64,000 bases of DNA from Algibacter sp. L3A6. Lineage in GTDB: Bacteria > Bacteroidota > Bacteroidia > Flavobacteriales > Flavobacteriaceae. Numbering within the stretch: position 1 is the stretch's first letter; every line of letters starts with the position of its first letter. A program made the translations under genes and the position numbers. The notes under the pieces are model-generated. The model was not told where the DNA came from. It worked only from the letters and a program-made list of their open reading frames with translations, and searched no databases. The stretch spans positions 1,525,501 to 1,589,500 of the forward strand of contig NZ_CP047030.1 in the NCBI RefSeq assembly GCF_009796825.1. The letters run 5' to 3'. Positions 34,944-44,018 of this stretch are shown here, one piece after another.

Positions 34944-35738
34944 ATGAATAACTTATTTGATTTGACTAATAAAGTAATAATTGTTACTGGTGGATATGGA
35001 CACTTAGGTAGTGGTATTGTTCAGTATCTTTTAAGTTTTGGAGCTAAGGTAATAGTAGCAGGCCGTACCAAAAGTAAGTTTGATGAAAAGTTTAAAAATG
35101 AATCATCGCCAAATTTGTTTTTTGAAGAATTTGATATAAGTCAAAGTGGAGATTATTTTATAAAAAGATTTGAGCAAATAAACAGGATGTATGGATCTAT
35201 AGATGTAGTTTTTAATAACGCCCATTTCGCTAGAGGGAATAACCAAGAGAATATGCCAGATGAAGATTGGGATTATTCTTTAAATGGAGTTTTAGGTTCC
35301 GTCCATAAAAGTATAAAGGCTGCTATTCCAATATTGAAAAGACAAAAAGGCGGACGGATAATAAATATTTCTTCAATGTATGGACACGTCAGTCCAAATT
35401 TCGATCGTTTATACAAAGGTGAAAATTGTGAAAAATATACAAACCCACCGCATTATGGAGCTGCTAAAGCAGGTGTTATACAGTTAACGAAATATTACGC
35501 AGCATTGTTAGGGAAGCATAATATTTATGTAAATGCTATTTCTCCTGGGCCATTTTCAAAAGATCAAATTCAAAAAGACAATCCTGCTTTTATTGAAAGG
35601 TTAAAAGAGTCTAATCCATTGAATAAACTGGGAGAACCAAAAGATTTGGCTGGAATTTGTATCCTTTTAAGCTCTGAGGCTTCAAATTTTATCACAGGTC
35701 AAAATTTTTCTATTGATGGAGGTTGGGCTATTTGGTAA
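34944..35738 (+). CDS. SDR family oxidoreductase (PtmA-like) in the pseudaminate cluster
   Basis: A classical short-chain dehydrogenase of 264 residues. It has the cofactor loop VTGGYGHLGSGIV, NNAH, the catalytic Ser in NISSMYGH, the Tyr and Lys in YGAAKAGVI, and the C-terminal ITGQNFSIDGGW. It resembles the PtmA-type SDRs found in flagellin nonulosonate loci. The start is placed at 34944; an ATG at 34926 would overlap the reductase gene by 16 bases. Together with the preceding AKR it could make or modify an acyl or sugar precursor; this is inference. Confidence 0.87.
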   Translation: MNNLFDLTNKVIIVTGGYGHLGSGIVQYLLSFGAKVIVAGRTKSKFDEKFKNESSPNLFFEEFDISQSGDYFIKRFEQINRMYGSIDVVFNNAHFARGNNQENMPDEDWDYSLNGVLGSVHKSIKAAIPILKRQKGGRIINISSMYGHVSPNFDRLYKGENCEKYTNPPHYGAAKAGVIQLTKYYAALLGKHNIYVNAISPGPFSKDQIQKDNPAFIERLKESNPLNKLGEPKDLAGICILLSSEASNFITGQNFSIDGGWAIW

Positions 35739-35748
35739 AAAATAAATT

Positions 35749-36579
35749 ATGAAAATAGGAGCTATAATACAAGCACGATATGATTCAACAAGGCTGCCAG
35801 GTAAAGTCTTGTTAAATTTACCTTTTAATGAGAACGAATCAATTTTAGGACACATTATTGAGAGGCTGAATAAAATTAAATTACTAGATGAAGTTATTGT
35901 AGCTACAAGTAAAGAGCAAAATGATGATATTATTGAAAAACACTTAATTAAAAAAAATGTAGTTTGTGTTAGAGGTGATAAAAATGATGTGTTAGATAGA
36001 TTTGTGGTTGCTATAGACGCTAATAAGTTAGATGTTGTAATCAGAATTACGGGTGACAATCCTATTGTTTTAGTTGATGTTTTGGAAGATGCTATTAAGA
36101 AACATATACAAGCGAATGTAGATTATACTAGAAACGTAGGTCTTCCTTATGGCACAAGTTTTGAAATTATAAACTCTAATGTACTAAAAAGGATAAGCGC
36201 TAACAAGGAACTGGTAGATGCCGATAGGGAACACGTTACTATTTATATTAAGAATAATCGAAAAGATTTTCGAATTCTTGAGTTGGAACATAATTTTGAG
36301 CATACGAATTTTAGATTTACCATAGACTATCCAACTGATTATGCTGCGATGAATATTCTTTTTCAGCACCTTTCTAGTTTAAATTATATTTATAATATAG
36401 ATACACTGTTGAACTTTCTTAAGAATAATACTTGGGTTCAAAACATAAATAAAACTAACTACCAAAAAAAGCAATATAAGACTCTTAATGACGAGTTAAA
36501 TGGAGCGATAGAACTTTTGGATAGTTTGGAGTTTGTAAGAGTTGTGGACTTATTAAATATAAAAAGACGTGCAAATTAA
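35749..36579 (+). CDS. SpsF/PseF-like cytidylyltransferase
   Basis: A CTP-transferase-3 family protein (276 residues) with the start IGAIIQARYDSTRLPGKVL, which is the SpsF signature. DVVIRITGDNPIV and RFTIDYPTDYAAM are further nucleotide-binding positions. In the equivalent sps pathway of Bacillus the SpsF protein takes the place of PseF/NeuA. It is therefore the best candidate to make CMP-pseudaminic acid here, since no NeuA-like IPARGGSK protein is present. About 80 residues after the core domain form an extra helical tail. Confidence 0.8.
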   Translation: MKIGAIIQARYDSTRLPGKVLLNLPFNENESILGHIIERLNKIKLLDEVIVATSKEQNDDIIEKHLIKKNVVCVRGDKNDVLDRFVVAIDANKLDVVIRITGDNPIVLVDVLEDAIKKHIQANVDYTRNVGLPYGTSFEIINSNVLKRISANKELVDADREHVTIYIKNNRKDFRILELEHNFEHTNFRFTIDYPTDYAAMNILFQHLSSLNYIYNIDTLLNFLKNNTWVQNINKTNYQKKQYKTLNDELNGAIELLDSLEFVRVVDLLNIKRRAN

Positions 36580-36626
36580 AGTTTGATGTTTTGTTTGTAT
36601 CGTTTATAAAAAAAAGGAATTTAATT

Positions 36627-37835
36627 ATGAGTAGTGTAGAAGGAAAAACGTTGCTAATTGTTGGTGCTGGATTTGGGCAAGTACCAGCCATTGAAAAAGC
36701 AATAGAATTAGGTTTAAATGTTATTGTAATAGATAAAAACCCAAATGCTATTGGTATGGCAATGGTCGATAAGTCGTTTCCAGTTGATATTATTGACGAG
36801 AAAGCCGTTTTAAAACTAGCAAAAGCCCATAAGGTCGATGGTGTTATGACTATGCAAACGGACTTACCTATACCTACAATAGGCTTAGTAAACGACAAGC
36901 TAAATTTAACAGGTGTAAGTTACCAATGCGCAATTGATTGTAGCCATAAAACACAAACCAGACTTAAATTAAAAGAAAAAGGTGTTGCCCAACCAGTATT
37001 TGAAATAGTAACCAATCACGATGCAGCAAAAGTTGCTGCCGAAAAAATAGGTTTCCCTGTTATAGTTAAAGCTGTAGATAGTTCGGGAAGCAGAGGTGTA
37101 ACTAAAGTTGAAAATAGTCAAAAAGTAGCTCAAGCATTTGATGAAGCCTTAAAATATTCAAGACAAAAAAATGTACTTGTTGAAGAGTTTATTGATGGCG
37201 TAGAAATAGGAGCTCAAGCATTTAGTATTAATGGAGAATGTGTTAAGGTATTGCTGCACAATGATACGCTTGCACCAGGAGAATTTATGGTTCCTACTGG
37301 GCATTCATTTCCAACTTTTATAGAAGGAGAACAATTAATTTATGCCGAAAAAACTATTAAAGAATGTGTTGAAGCCTTAGAAATTAACAATGGGCCTTCA
37401 AACATTGATTTAATTTTTGATAAAAAAGACGGTAAAGCAAAAATTATTGAAGTTGGAGCAAGAATTGGTGCTACGTGCTTACCAGAATTAGTTAAATATT
37501 ACACAGGAATTGATTGGGTTGAAGCAACAATTTTAAATGCTTTAGGAGAGGATGTTGTTTTAAATGAAACGCAACAAATTCCAACAGCTGCTGAAATATT
37601 GGAAGCAAAGGAAGATGGAATATTAAAAGAAATTATTATTCCCGATGCAGTTAAAAACCATAAAGATGTCCTTGAAATTGAGGTTACTGAAAGTATAGGT
37701 GAACAAGTTTCAATTTTAAGAAAAGGAACAGATAGAATAGGAAAAATTATTGTTAAAGGTGCTTCTTACCAAGAAGCCGAAGCTTTAGCCTTGAACCTAA
37801 AATCGAAAATACTTTTTAAAATTGAAAAACATTAA
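36627..37835 (+). CDS. ATP-grasp ligase in the pseudaminate cluster
   Basis: A 402-residue ATP-grasp protein. The N-terminal Rossmann-like part is LLIVGAGFGQVPAI. The ATP-grasp core has KAVDSSGSRGVTKV, VLVEEFIDGVEIGAQ and the metal-binding KIIEVGARIGATCLPEL. It looks like the carboxylate-amine ligase group (PurK/carbamoyl-phosphate-synthase-like domain) rather than a full synthase. ATG 36627, preceded by AAAAGGAA, is chosen over an upstream TTG. It overlaps pseG by 14 bases. By position it may attach a carboxylic acid to the amino group of the sugar intermediate; this is inference. Confidence 0.82.
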   Translation: MSSVEGKTLLIVGAGFGQVPAIEKAIELGLNVIVIDKNPNAIGMAMVDKSFPVDIIDEKAVLKLAKAHKVDGVMTMQTDLPIPTIGLVNDKLNLTGVSYQCAIDCSHKTQTRLKLKEKGVAQPVFEIVTNHDAAKVAAEKIGFPVIVKAVDSSGSRGVTKVENSQKVAQAFDEALKYSRQKNVLVEEFIDGVEIGAQAFSINGECVKVLLHNDTLAPGEFMVPTGHSFPTFIEGEQLIYAEKTIKECVEALEINNGPSNIDLIFDKKDGKAKIIEVGARIGATCLPELVKYYTGIDWVEATILNALGEDVVLNETQQIPTAAEILEAKEDGILKEIIIPDAVKNHKDVLEIEVTESIGEQVSILRKGTDRIGKIIVKGASYQEAEALALNLKSKILFKIEKH

Positions 37836-38859
37836 TAGCATATGCTTTTTAGTTAATGGAAACCAAAAAATTGGTTTAGGGCATGTTTATAGAAGTATAA
37901 CCATAGCCACAGAAGCCATTAAAAGAGGTGTTTCTACCTCTTTTGTGTTTCAAGAAAACCCAATTATTCAAGAACTTTTACAAGCAAATAATATTCCTTT
38001 TAAAGTTGTAAAAGAGGATGTTTGGAAAACGCCAAAAACTCATATCCATCAATATCGAGAGCTTTTAAAAAGTGAAGATGTTGTAGTATTAGATTTGTTA
38101 GAAAAAGAATTTTTGAAATTTAACTTCTTACCAGAATTTGAGATTAAAATGGTATCAATCACATCGTTTTATTATTCTGAAGAAACTAGATATGAAGACC
38201 TATCGTTTTTTCCAGGAATGGAAATAAAAACTAATCCATTTATTCAAAACAAATACAAGAAAACTAAACTCTTATCGGGGCCAAAGTACTTAACATTTCG
38301 TGATGAATTTTTAAAAAATTTCTCAAAAGAGTTTAATGAAGTTACTCCGGAAATTTTAGTAACTATGGGTGGATCGGACGCTTTTGGTTTTACGCCAATA
38401 GTGGTTAAAGCGCTATTAAATTTAGATTTCCATTTTAAGGCAACGGTAATTTTAGGAACAGCCGCTACAACATTTAATGAAGTAGAACAGTTAGCTTCAA
38501 ACAGCTCTAATATTATAATTAAGAAAAGCGTAAATAACATTGCAGATTTGATGTTTAATTCAACATGTGCCATAATAAATGGGGGTTTAACAAGGTATGA
38601 GTTGGCACTAACAGGAACTCCATTTATAGCATTATCCATACATAAAATGCAATATAATATTACCGAAAGGGTTACAGAATTAGTTGGAGGCGTAAATTTA
38701 GGGATTGTAAAAAATTTATATCAAGACGATATAACAAAGGCAATAAAAGATTTAATTTTAAATAGAGAAAAAAGGAAGTCAATAAGTAAAGCATTACAAA
38801 AAACTATTGATGACAAAGGAACAAGTCGTATATTGGATTGTATTGAGAATATAGAGTAA
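37822..38859 (+). CDS. pseG: UDP-2,4-diacylamino-trideoxy-altropyranose hydrolase
   Basis: A GT-B-fold nucleotide-sugar hydrolase that removes UDP before condensation with phosphoenolpyruvate. It has 345 residues. GLGHVYRSITIA carries the conserved catalytic His (the GxGH motif), and VTMGGSDAFG and INGGLTRYELALTGTPFIAL are the UDP-binding C-terminal motifs. The start is TTG, inside the end of the ATP-grasp gene; no ATG is available. Confidence 0.9.
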   Translation: MKNINSICFLVNGNQKIGLGHVYRSITIATEAIKRGVSTSFVFQENPIIQELLQANNIPFKVVKEDVWKTPKTHIHQYRELLKSEDVVVLDLLEKEFLKFNFLPEFEIKMVSITSFYYSEETRYEDLSFFPGMEIKTNPFIQNKYKKTKLLSGPKYLTFRDEFLKNFSKEFNEVTPEILVTMGGSDAFGFTPIVVKALLNLDFHFKATVILGTAATTFNEVEQLASNSSNIIIKKSVNNIADLMFNSTCAIINGGLTRYELALTGTPFIALSIHKMQYNITERVTELVGGVNLGIVKNLYQDDITKAIKDLILNREKRKSISKALQKTIDDKGTSRILDCIENIE

Positions 38860-38865
38860 AATTAA

Positions 38866-39399
38866 ATGAAAAAAATCACTAATTTTTGGCGTAGGTATAT
38901 TAAACTTAGAGGACTTTTTATTCCAGATGGACCCTATGGAGATAGAAAAAGAGGAAAGCTCTATGAACCTTTTTTAAAATCTTATGGCGAAAATTTTAAA
39001 GTAGGTTCTCAGGCATTTATTTTTAACCCAAATGGATTAACTGTTGGAAACCATGTTTACATAGGGTTCAACACCTACTTAGGCCAAGGTGAAATAGAGT
39101 TAAAAGATGAGGTTTTAATTGGTAACTTTGTATCCATAACAGCTAGTAATCATTTACGTAAAGGACATTCGTTTCGTTTTGGAGGGTATGAGGCTAAAAA
39201 AATTGAAATAGGAGTAGGTACTTGGATTGCTGCACAATCTAGCGTTACAGCTGGAGTTGCTATAGGGGATGGTAGTTTAGTGGCCGCAGGAAGTGTTGTA
39301 ACCAAATCTTTTGGTAATAATGTGGTAATAGGAGGTATTCCTGCCAAAGAAATTAAAAATATTGAAGGTGATTACCTTTTAAATAAAAATATAAAGTAA
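38866..39399 (+). CDS. Hexapeptide-repeat (left-handed beta-helix) acyltransferase
   Basis: A 177-residue transferase of the maltose O-acetyltransferase/WbbJ type. Hexapeptide repeats run from about residue 55 to 155, including VGNHVYIGFNTYLG, VLIGNFVSITASNH and VVIGGIPAKEI. The candidate catalytic His is in SNHLRKGH. It lies between pseG and pseI, 6 bases after the former and 1 before the latter. No GNAT-type PseH is in the window, so this enzyme could do the N4-acylation or O-acetylate the finished sugar. Confidence 0.87.
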   Translation: MKKITNFWRRYIKLRGLFIPDGPYGDRKRGKLYEPFLKSYGENFKVGSQAFIFNPNGLTVGNHVYIGFNTYLGQGEIELKDEVLIGNFVSITASNHLRKGHSFRFGGYEAKKIEIGVGTWIAAQSSVTAGVAIGDGSLVAAGSVVTKSFGNNVVIGGIPAKEIKNIEGDYLLNKNIK

Positions 39400-39400
39400 A

Positions 39401-40444
39401 ATGAAAATAGGTAATTTTAAAATATCAGACACTAGCAAAGTTTTTATAATTGCTGAGTTATCTGCAAATCACAATAACGATTACCAATTAGCTGTCGATA
39501 CTATTCACGCTATGAAGGAAGCTGGCGCCGATTGTGTGAAGCTACAAACCTATACTGCAGACTCTATTTCAATGAACGCAGACACCAAATACTTTGCTCC
39601 TAGAGACTCTGGTTTGTGGAAAGGACAAAGACCTTTTGATGTTTTTAAAGTAGGGGCAATGCCTTATGAATGGCAGCCAAAACTTATTGAATTGGCAAAT
39701 TCTTTAGGAATGGAGTGCTTTTCGTCTCCTTTTGATAAAGAAGCTATCGATTTTCTTGAAAGCATAAACACAACAGCATATAAAATTGCATCTTTTGAAA
39801 TTCAAGATATTCCATTAATTGAATATGCGGCATCAAAAGGGAAACCAATAATTATATCAACAGGAATAGCAGATATAGAAGATATTCAACTTGCTGTTGA
39901 GGCTTGTAAAAAGGTTGGTAATAATGATATTGCATTACTAAAATGTACATCGGCATATCCAACACCTTTTAATGAAATTAACATAAAAGTAATTCCAGAT
40001 TTAAAAGAAAAATTTGGTGTTTTAGTAGGCTTATCAGACCATACAATGGGTAGCGTAGTGCCTATGGGAGCGGTTTCTTTAGGTGCAAAAATTATAGAAA
40101 AACACTTTGTTTTAGATAGATCTAATGGTGGTGTCGATGCTGCTTTTTCAATGGAGCCTCATGAGTTTAAAGCCATGGTAGATAATGTTAGAAACTTAGA
40201 GTTGGCTTTGGGTAGTGTAACCTACGAGCTTACAGATAAGCAAAAAGATAGTAAAACAAGAGGTACCTCGTTATTTGTTTGTAAAGATGTTAAAAAAGGC
40301 GATAAAATAACTTCAGAAAATATTAAAGCCGTAAGGCCTGCTGCGGGACTTCACCCTAAACATTATAATGAAATAATTAATAAAGTATTTAAAGAAGATA
40401 TGGTAAAAGGTACACCTTTAAGTTTTGATTTGATTTTAGAATGA
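39401..40444 (+). CDS. pseI: Pseudaminic acid synthase
   Basis: The enzyme condenses 2,4-diacylamino-trideoxy-altrose with phosphoenolpyruvate. It has 347 residues: a NeuB-type TIM barrel (FIIAELSANHNNDYQLA, GADCVKLQTYTADS) and a C-terminal SAF domain (about 285-345). The sequence FAPRDSGLWKGQRPFDVFKVG is the form seen in PseI rather than in sialate (NeuB) or legionaminate (LegI) synthases. The TGA stop overlaps the ATG of the flippase gene. Confidence 0.92.
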   Translation: MKIGNFKISDTSKVFIIAELSANHNNDYQLAVDTIHAMKEAGADCVKLQTYTADSISMNADTKYFAPRDSGLWKGQRPFDVFKVGAMPYEWQPKLIELANSLGMECFSSPFDKEAIDFLESINTTAYKIASFEIQDIPLIEYAASKGKPIIISTGIADIEDIQLAVEACKKVGNNDIALLKCTSAYPTPFNEINIKVIPDLKEKFGVLVGLSDHTMGSVVPMGAVSLGAKIIEKHFVLDRSNGGVDAAFSMEPHEFKAMVDNVRNLELALGSVTYELTDKQKDSKTRGTSLFVCKDVKKGDKITSENIKAVRPAAGLHPKHYNEIINKVFKEDMVKGTPLSFDLILE

Positions 40445-41703
40445 GAGTTTTGTTTAGCAAGTTCTCAAACCTTTTTTTGAGAGGTGTTTCTTTAGGCGCG
40501 AAATTTGTTTTTGCACTTTATATTTCTAAATATTTAGAGGTAGATGTTTATGGTGAATATAATTTATTAGTTACGAGTGTAACATTTTTACTGTTTGCAA
40601 TAGGTTTAGATTTCTATAGTTTTTCAGCAAGAGAAATTTTGGCTATTTCGGGTGAAAAACGCTTCTTTTTTATAAAGCATCAATTTTTATTTCATTTTAT
40701 TGTTTACATTTTATTTATACCAATTATTTATTTCTTTTGTAAAGAGTTTTTGCGAACAGATTTATTTTTATGGTTTTATATTTTAGTGGTTTCAGAGCAC
40801 TTTTCTCAGGAATTTTATCGTATTTTTATTTTTCACAATAAACAATTAATATCTAATATACTTCTTTTTTTTAGAACATTTTTTTGGATAGCTTTGATAA
40901 GTCTAGATGTTTTTGTTTTAGAGGAACATGAGTTTTCTATTGACCTAATTTTAAAATTTTGGATTCTGGGTAGCTTAATATCATGTGTTTTGGCAGTCTT
41001 TATTTTGCGTAAAGAATATAGTTTTTCTATAATAGAAATTTTTAGTATTAGGGAATATGATTTCAAAGTTCTAAAAACGGGATTGTTTATTTGTATGCCT
41101 ATTTTTTTAAGTACGATTTCATACAAGCTAATAGAATATTCTGATAGATTTTTAATAGATATTTTTCTAAATAAAACCCAAGTTGGAGTATATAGTTTGT
41201 ATAGTAATTTTTCTAACATTACTAATATTGTGGTGAATACTGTGGTAACATTAATGTTGTTTCCTAAATTGGTAGAAAATGTTAAGAAGGAGAATTATGA
41301 TCAATTTTTTTTAATAAAAGCGAAATTTAAAAAAGAATTAATATATGTCACTTTTGGAATGAGTTTGTTATTAGCTTTTTTAATTTTTCCTTTATTAGAT
41401 TGGGTTGGAAAAGATGATTATTCAGAATATGTAATAAGCTTTTTTATATTAATTTTAGGAAATATATTTTTAAATTTGTCCTTTTTGCCTCACTACTTGC
41501 TTTATGCATTTAGTCAGGATGTAAAAAATATTATTCCTACTATTATAGCGATGGTAATAAACGTATTATTAAATGTTGTTTTATTATTAATTTTTAAAAA
41601 CATAATAGTAGTTGCAATAGCAACTACAGTTAGTTATATTATTATTTTTATATTAAAACAATTAAATTGGTTAAGGTTTAAACGACACTTATATTTAAAA
41701 TAA
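40441..41703 (+). CDS. Wzx-like oligosaccharide flippase
   Basis: A 420-residue membrane protein with about 12 hydrophobic helices, of the MATE/MOP-type polysaccharide transporter pattern (FLRGVSLGAKFVFALYISKYLEVDVYGEYNLLVT split at the first helix, and YSDRFLIDIFLNKTQVGVYSLY in the middle). It should flip the polyprenyl-linked repeat unit across the inner membrane. It overlaps pseI by 4 bases and the next gene by 1. From here to 45.2 kb the DNA is markedly AT-rich. Confidence 0.87.
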   Translation: MRVLFSKFSNLFLRGVSLGAKFVFALYISKYLEVDVYGEYNLLVTSVTFLLFAIGLDFYSFSAREILAISGEKRFFFIKHQFLFHFIVYILFIPIIYFFCKEFLRTDLFLWFYILVVSEHFSQEFYRIFIFHNKQLISNILLFFRTFFWIALISLDVFVLEEHEFSIDLILKFWILGSLISCVLAVFILRKEYSFSIIEIFSIREYDFKVLKTGLFICMPIFLSTISYKLIEYSDRFLIDIFLNKTQVGVYSLYSNFSNITNIVVNTVVTLMLFPKLVENVKKENYDQFFLIKAKFKKELIYVTFGMSLLLAFLIFPLLDWVGKDDYSEYVISFFILILGNIFLNLSFLPHYLLYAFSQDVKNIIPTIIAMVINVLLNVVLLLIFKNIIVVAIATTVSYIIIFILKQLNWLRFKRHLYLK

Positions 41704-42728
41704 TGGAAAATAAAAAAATTAACGTTTATATACCTATTTCGCCATCGCATATTTTAAATTTTGAACAGTTAATTTTAGAGGCAGGTAATGAATATAAAAA
41801 CATACTACTTAACCCCGGAGGGTTTAAATATAATATTGAAGTTTGGGACATCGTAATCGGAGACTCGAAAAAGCTCACCTCAAATGAAACGAACTTTTTT
41901 AGAAAGATAAAATATCAACTATATAAGATTGAGAGTTATCAACTTTTTATAAAGAAAGTAGAAGAGAGGTTGTCAATCTATACTTCAATAAATTTATATT
42001 ACTGTAATTTAGAAGATATTTTAACAAACTTTTTTTTCTTTAGTTATAAACCTAAGTCTGTAGTAAATAAGTTTTTGGTCGAAGATGGGGTTTTAAATTA
42101 TTATAACTACAAAATTCAAGAAAAAGGAATTAGGAAATTCTATTTTAAAAATTTTTTGTGCAAGTTTTATGGTATTCCTTTTACTATTTTTAAAGGAGAA
42201 GTTTCTGGTATTGATTTAAAATATATTGAAAAGCAATATGTGAGAATACCTAGTTTAGCAATTTACCCAGAAAAGGCTTTACAATTACCGTTTAAAGAAA
42301 TTTTTTTTGAACCCAAAAAAAATGTTGTTTTATTTATAGGACAAGATATATTTGTAAATATTATTGGAATAAAGGAATATTTAGAACGTGTTGATTATTA
42401 TTTTAAATTAATAAAAATTAATAATAAAGATGATAGTTTTGAGTTTATATACAAGCCACATAGAAATGGAGATTACAGCCTTATTGAAGAGCTTTGTATA
42501 AAATATTTTGATAATTCGTTTCGGTTTTACCTAGAAGAAGAGCTTGTTGAAGAAGCTGTAACTAATATAAAGCCCTCGAAGATTTATACCTTTAGTTCTT
42601 CAGGAATATTAAATATTAAGTTAGCGCTTCCATTAGATAGTCAAGTAAGATTTTATGCTTATCCATTTGCATCTAGTCCTGTTTTAGTAAAATTATTTGA
42701 AAAATTTAAAATAGAAATAATTACATGA
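41703..42728 (+). CDS. Candidate nonulosonate (sialyl/pseudaminyl) transferase, GT52/GT38-like
   Basis: A soluble 341-residue protein with no close family I can name. Three spaced motifs recall bacterial GT-B sialyltransferases. These are LVEDG at about 125-129 (the acidic-acidic-Gly motif with the catalytic acid), YKPHRNGD with His253 (the HP motif; the Pro after His is Arg here), and TFSSSG at about 296-301 (the Ser motif that binds the CMP phosphate). The location directly after pseI and the flippase fits transfer of Pse from CMP-Pse. It overlaps its neighbours by 1 and 4 bases. Confidence 0.55.
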   Translation: MENKKINVYIPISPSHILNFEQLILEAGNEYKNILLNPGGFKYNIEVWDIVIGDSKKLTSNETNFFRKIKYQLYKIESYQLFIKKVEERLSIYTSINLYYCNLEDILTNFFFFSYKPKSVVNKFLVEDGVLNYYNYKIQEKGIRKFYFKNFLCKFYGIPFTIFKGEVSGIDLKYIEKQYVRIPSLAIYPEKALQLPFKEIFFEPKKNVVLFIGQDIFVNIIGIKEYLERVDYYFKLIKINNKDDSFEFIYKPHRNGDYSLIEELCIKYFDNSFRFYLEEELVEEAVTNIKPSKIYTFSSSGILNIKLALPLDSQVRFYAYPFASSPVLVKLFEKFKIEIIT

Positions 42729-44002
42729 GTATTACTTTAGGGCTTAATCTATTATTATTTGTAATATTTTTATTATTTACTTATAATAGACTTAAAAGAA
42801 ATTATAAATTGTTTTATTTATTGTTACTGTTTTATATTCAAGGCTTCAATATGATGACGTCTTTAATATATATTGAGGAAGGAATATATATTCATGAACA
42901 AGGAAAAGATAGTTATTTTGTTGGATCTGTTTTTTTTTATTTTTTATTTTTTATTGTTACGATTTATTTGTGCGAAAAAACAATTACCTATTTAGACAAA
43001 TATTTAAATTTCACTGATATAAAATTTAGTTTTTTGGGGGCTGAGATAGGCGGGAAGTTTGCCCTTATGCTTGTTTCTTTAGTTTTGTTTTTGTTGTATA
43101 TCAATGTGTATTTGTCTCCATCACCTTTGTTTGATAAAGGAGTTACTCGGTTTACTTATTGGGAATCTTCCAAGTTAAAATTTTTAAACTCTATTTTTGG
43201 TAATACATCTATTTTTATACCTTTTACTTTAGGTTTGGTTTATAGAAAATATAAAAAAATATCAGTAGTTATACTTTTATTGTATTTTGTTAATATGATT
43301 TTAATAGGGCAGAAATTTTCTCCATTAGTTAGCGGGTTATATTCTTTTTTCTTCCCTCTAGTGCTGATGTCTAATAATAATAATTATAAAATTTCAATTA
43401 AAAAATTTATCAACTATAAAGTTCTTAGTGTTTTTGTTTTAGTGTTTTCAATTGTATATTATAAATATTCGTTATTAAATCCATTTACGCATTTAGGGGT
43501 AGAGACACCGTTTCAGGCAATAATATATAGAGCTTTTGGCTTACAGGCACATTTATTTTGGGGTTGTGTAGAGAACTTTGTTATTTTAGAATTAGATAAG
43601 TCATGGAATATAGCTGATTTAAATTACGGAATGCACCATTTAATGAGGCATTTTTATCCTGGAAATAGTGAGCAGTTAAATAATGCAATACAATCGGGAT
43701 ATAGTTTTACAAATGCATATCCTGCTATTCTATTTTATATCTTTCCTGTTTATCTAGTATATATTATTCATGCTATATTGATGATTTTATTATTGGGACC
43801 ATTAATGTGGTTTTTAAAACGGATGATTCAGGGCAGTAATATATTATTTTCCCTAATAGCATTTCAATTGTTTAGTTGGGTTGTATACACTTTTAAAATG
43901 GGGTATTTTTATAAATTGTTATTACCTTTATTGTTCTTTTTTATGATTAGCACTGTTATTTATTTTATAAAACAGACAAAAAATAACGATAAAATAATGT
44001 AA
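42725..44002 (+). CDS. Wzy-like O-antigen polymerase
   Basis: A 425-residue protein with about ten hydrophobic helices and a larger periplasmic loop at about 255-325 (containing FQAIIYRAFGLQAHLFW and YGMHHLMRHFYPG). Sequence similarity among Wzy proteins is low, so the call rests on topology and on the position between the transferase and the O-antigen ligase. It overlaps the preceding gene by ATGA. Base use is extremely AT-rich. Confidence 0.65.
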   Translation: MSITLGLNLLLFVIFLLFTYNRLKRNYKLFYLLLLFYIQGFNMMTSLIYIEEGIYIHEQGKDSYFVGSVFFYFLFFIVTIYLCEKTITYLDKYLNFTDIKFSFLGAEIGGKFALMLVSLVLFLLYINVYLSPSPLFDKGVTRFTYWESSKLKFLNSIFGNTSIFIPFTLGLVYRKYKKISVVILLLYFVNMILIGQKFSPLVSGLYSFFFPLVLMSNNNNYKISIKKFINYKVLSVFVLVFSIVYYKYSLLNPFTHLGVETPFQAIIYRAFGLQAHLFWGCVENFVILELDKSWNIADLNYGMHHLMRHFYPGNSEQLNNAIQSGYSFTNAYPAILFYIFPVYLVYIIHAILMILLLGPLMWFLKRMIQGSNILFSLIAFQLFSWVVYTFKMGYFYKLLLPLLFFFMISTVIYFIKQTKNNDKIM

Positions 44003-44018
44003 CTTTACTTATAAAAAT

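Noticed and set aside
36627..37835. Carbamoyl-phosphate synthase large subunit
   Set aside because: It has a single ATP-grasp unit of about 400 residues, while the true enzyme has two and is over 1000 residues long.
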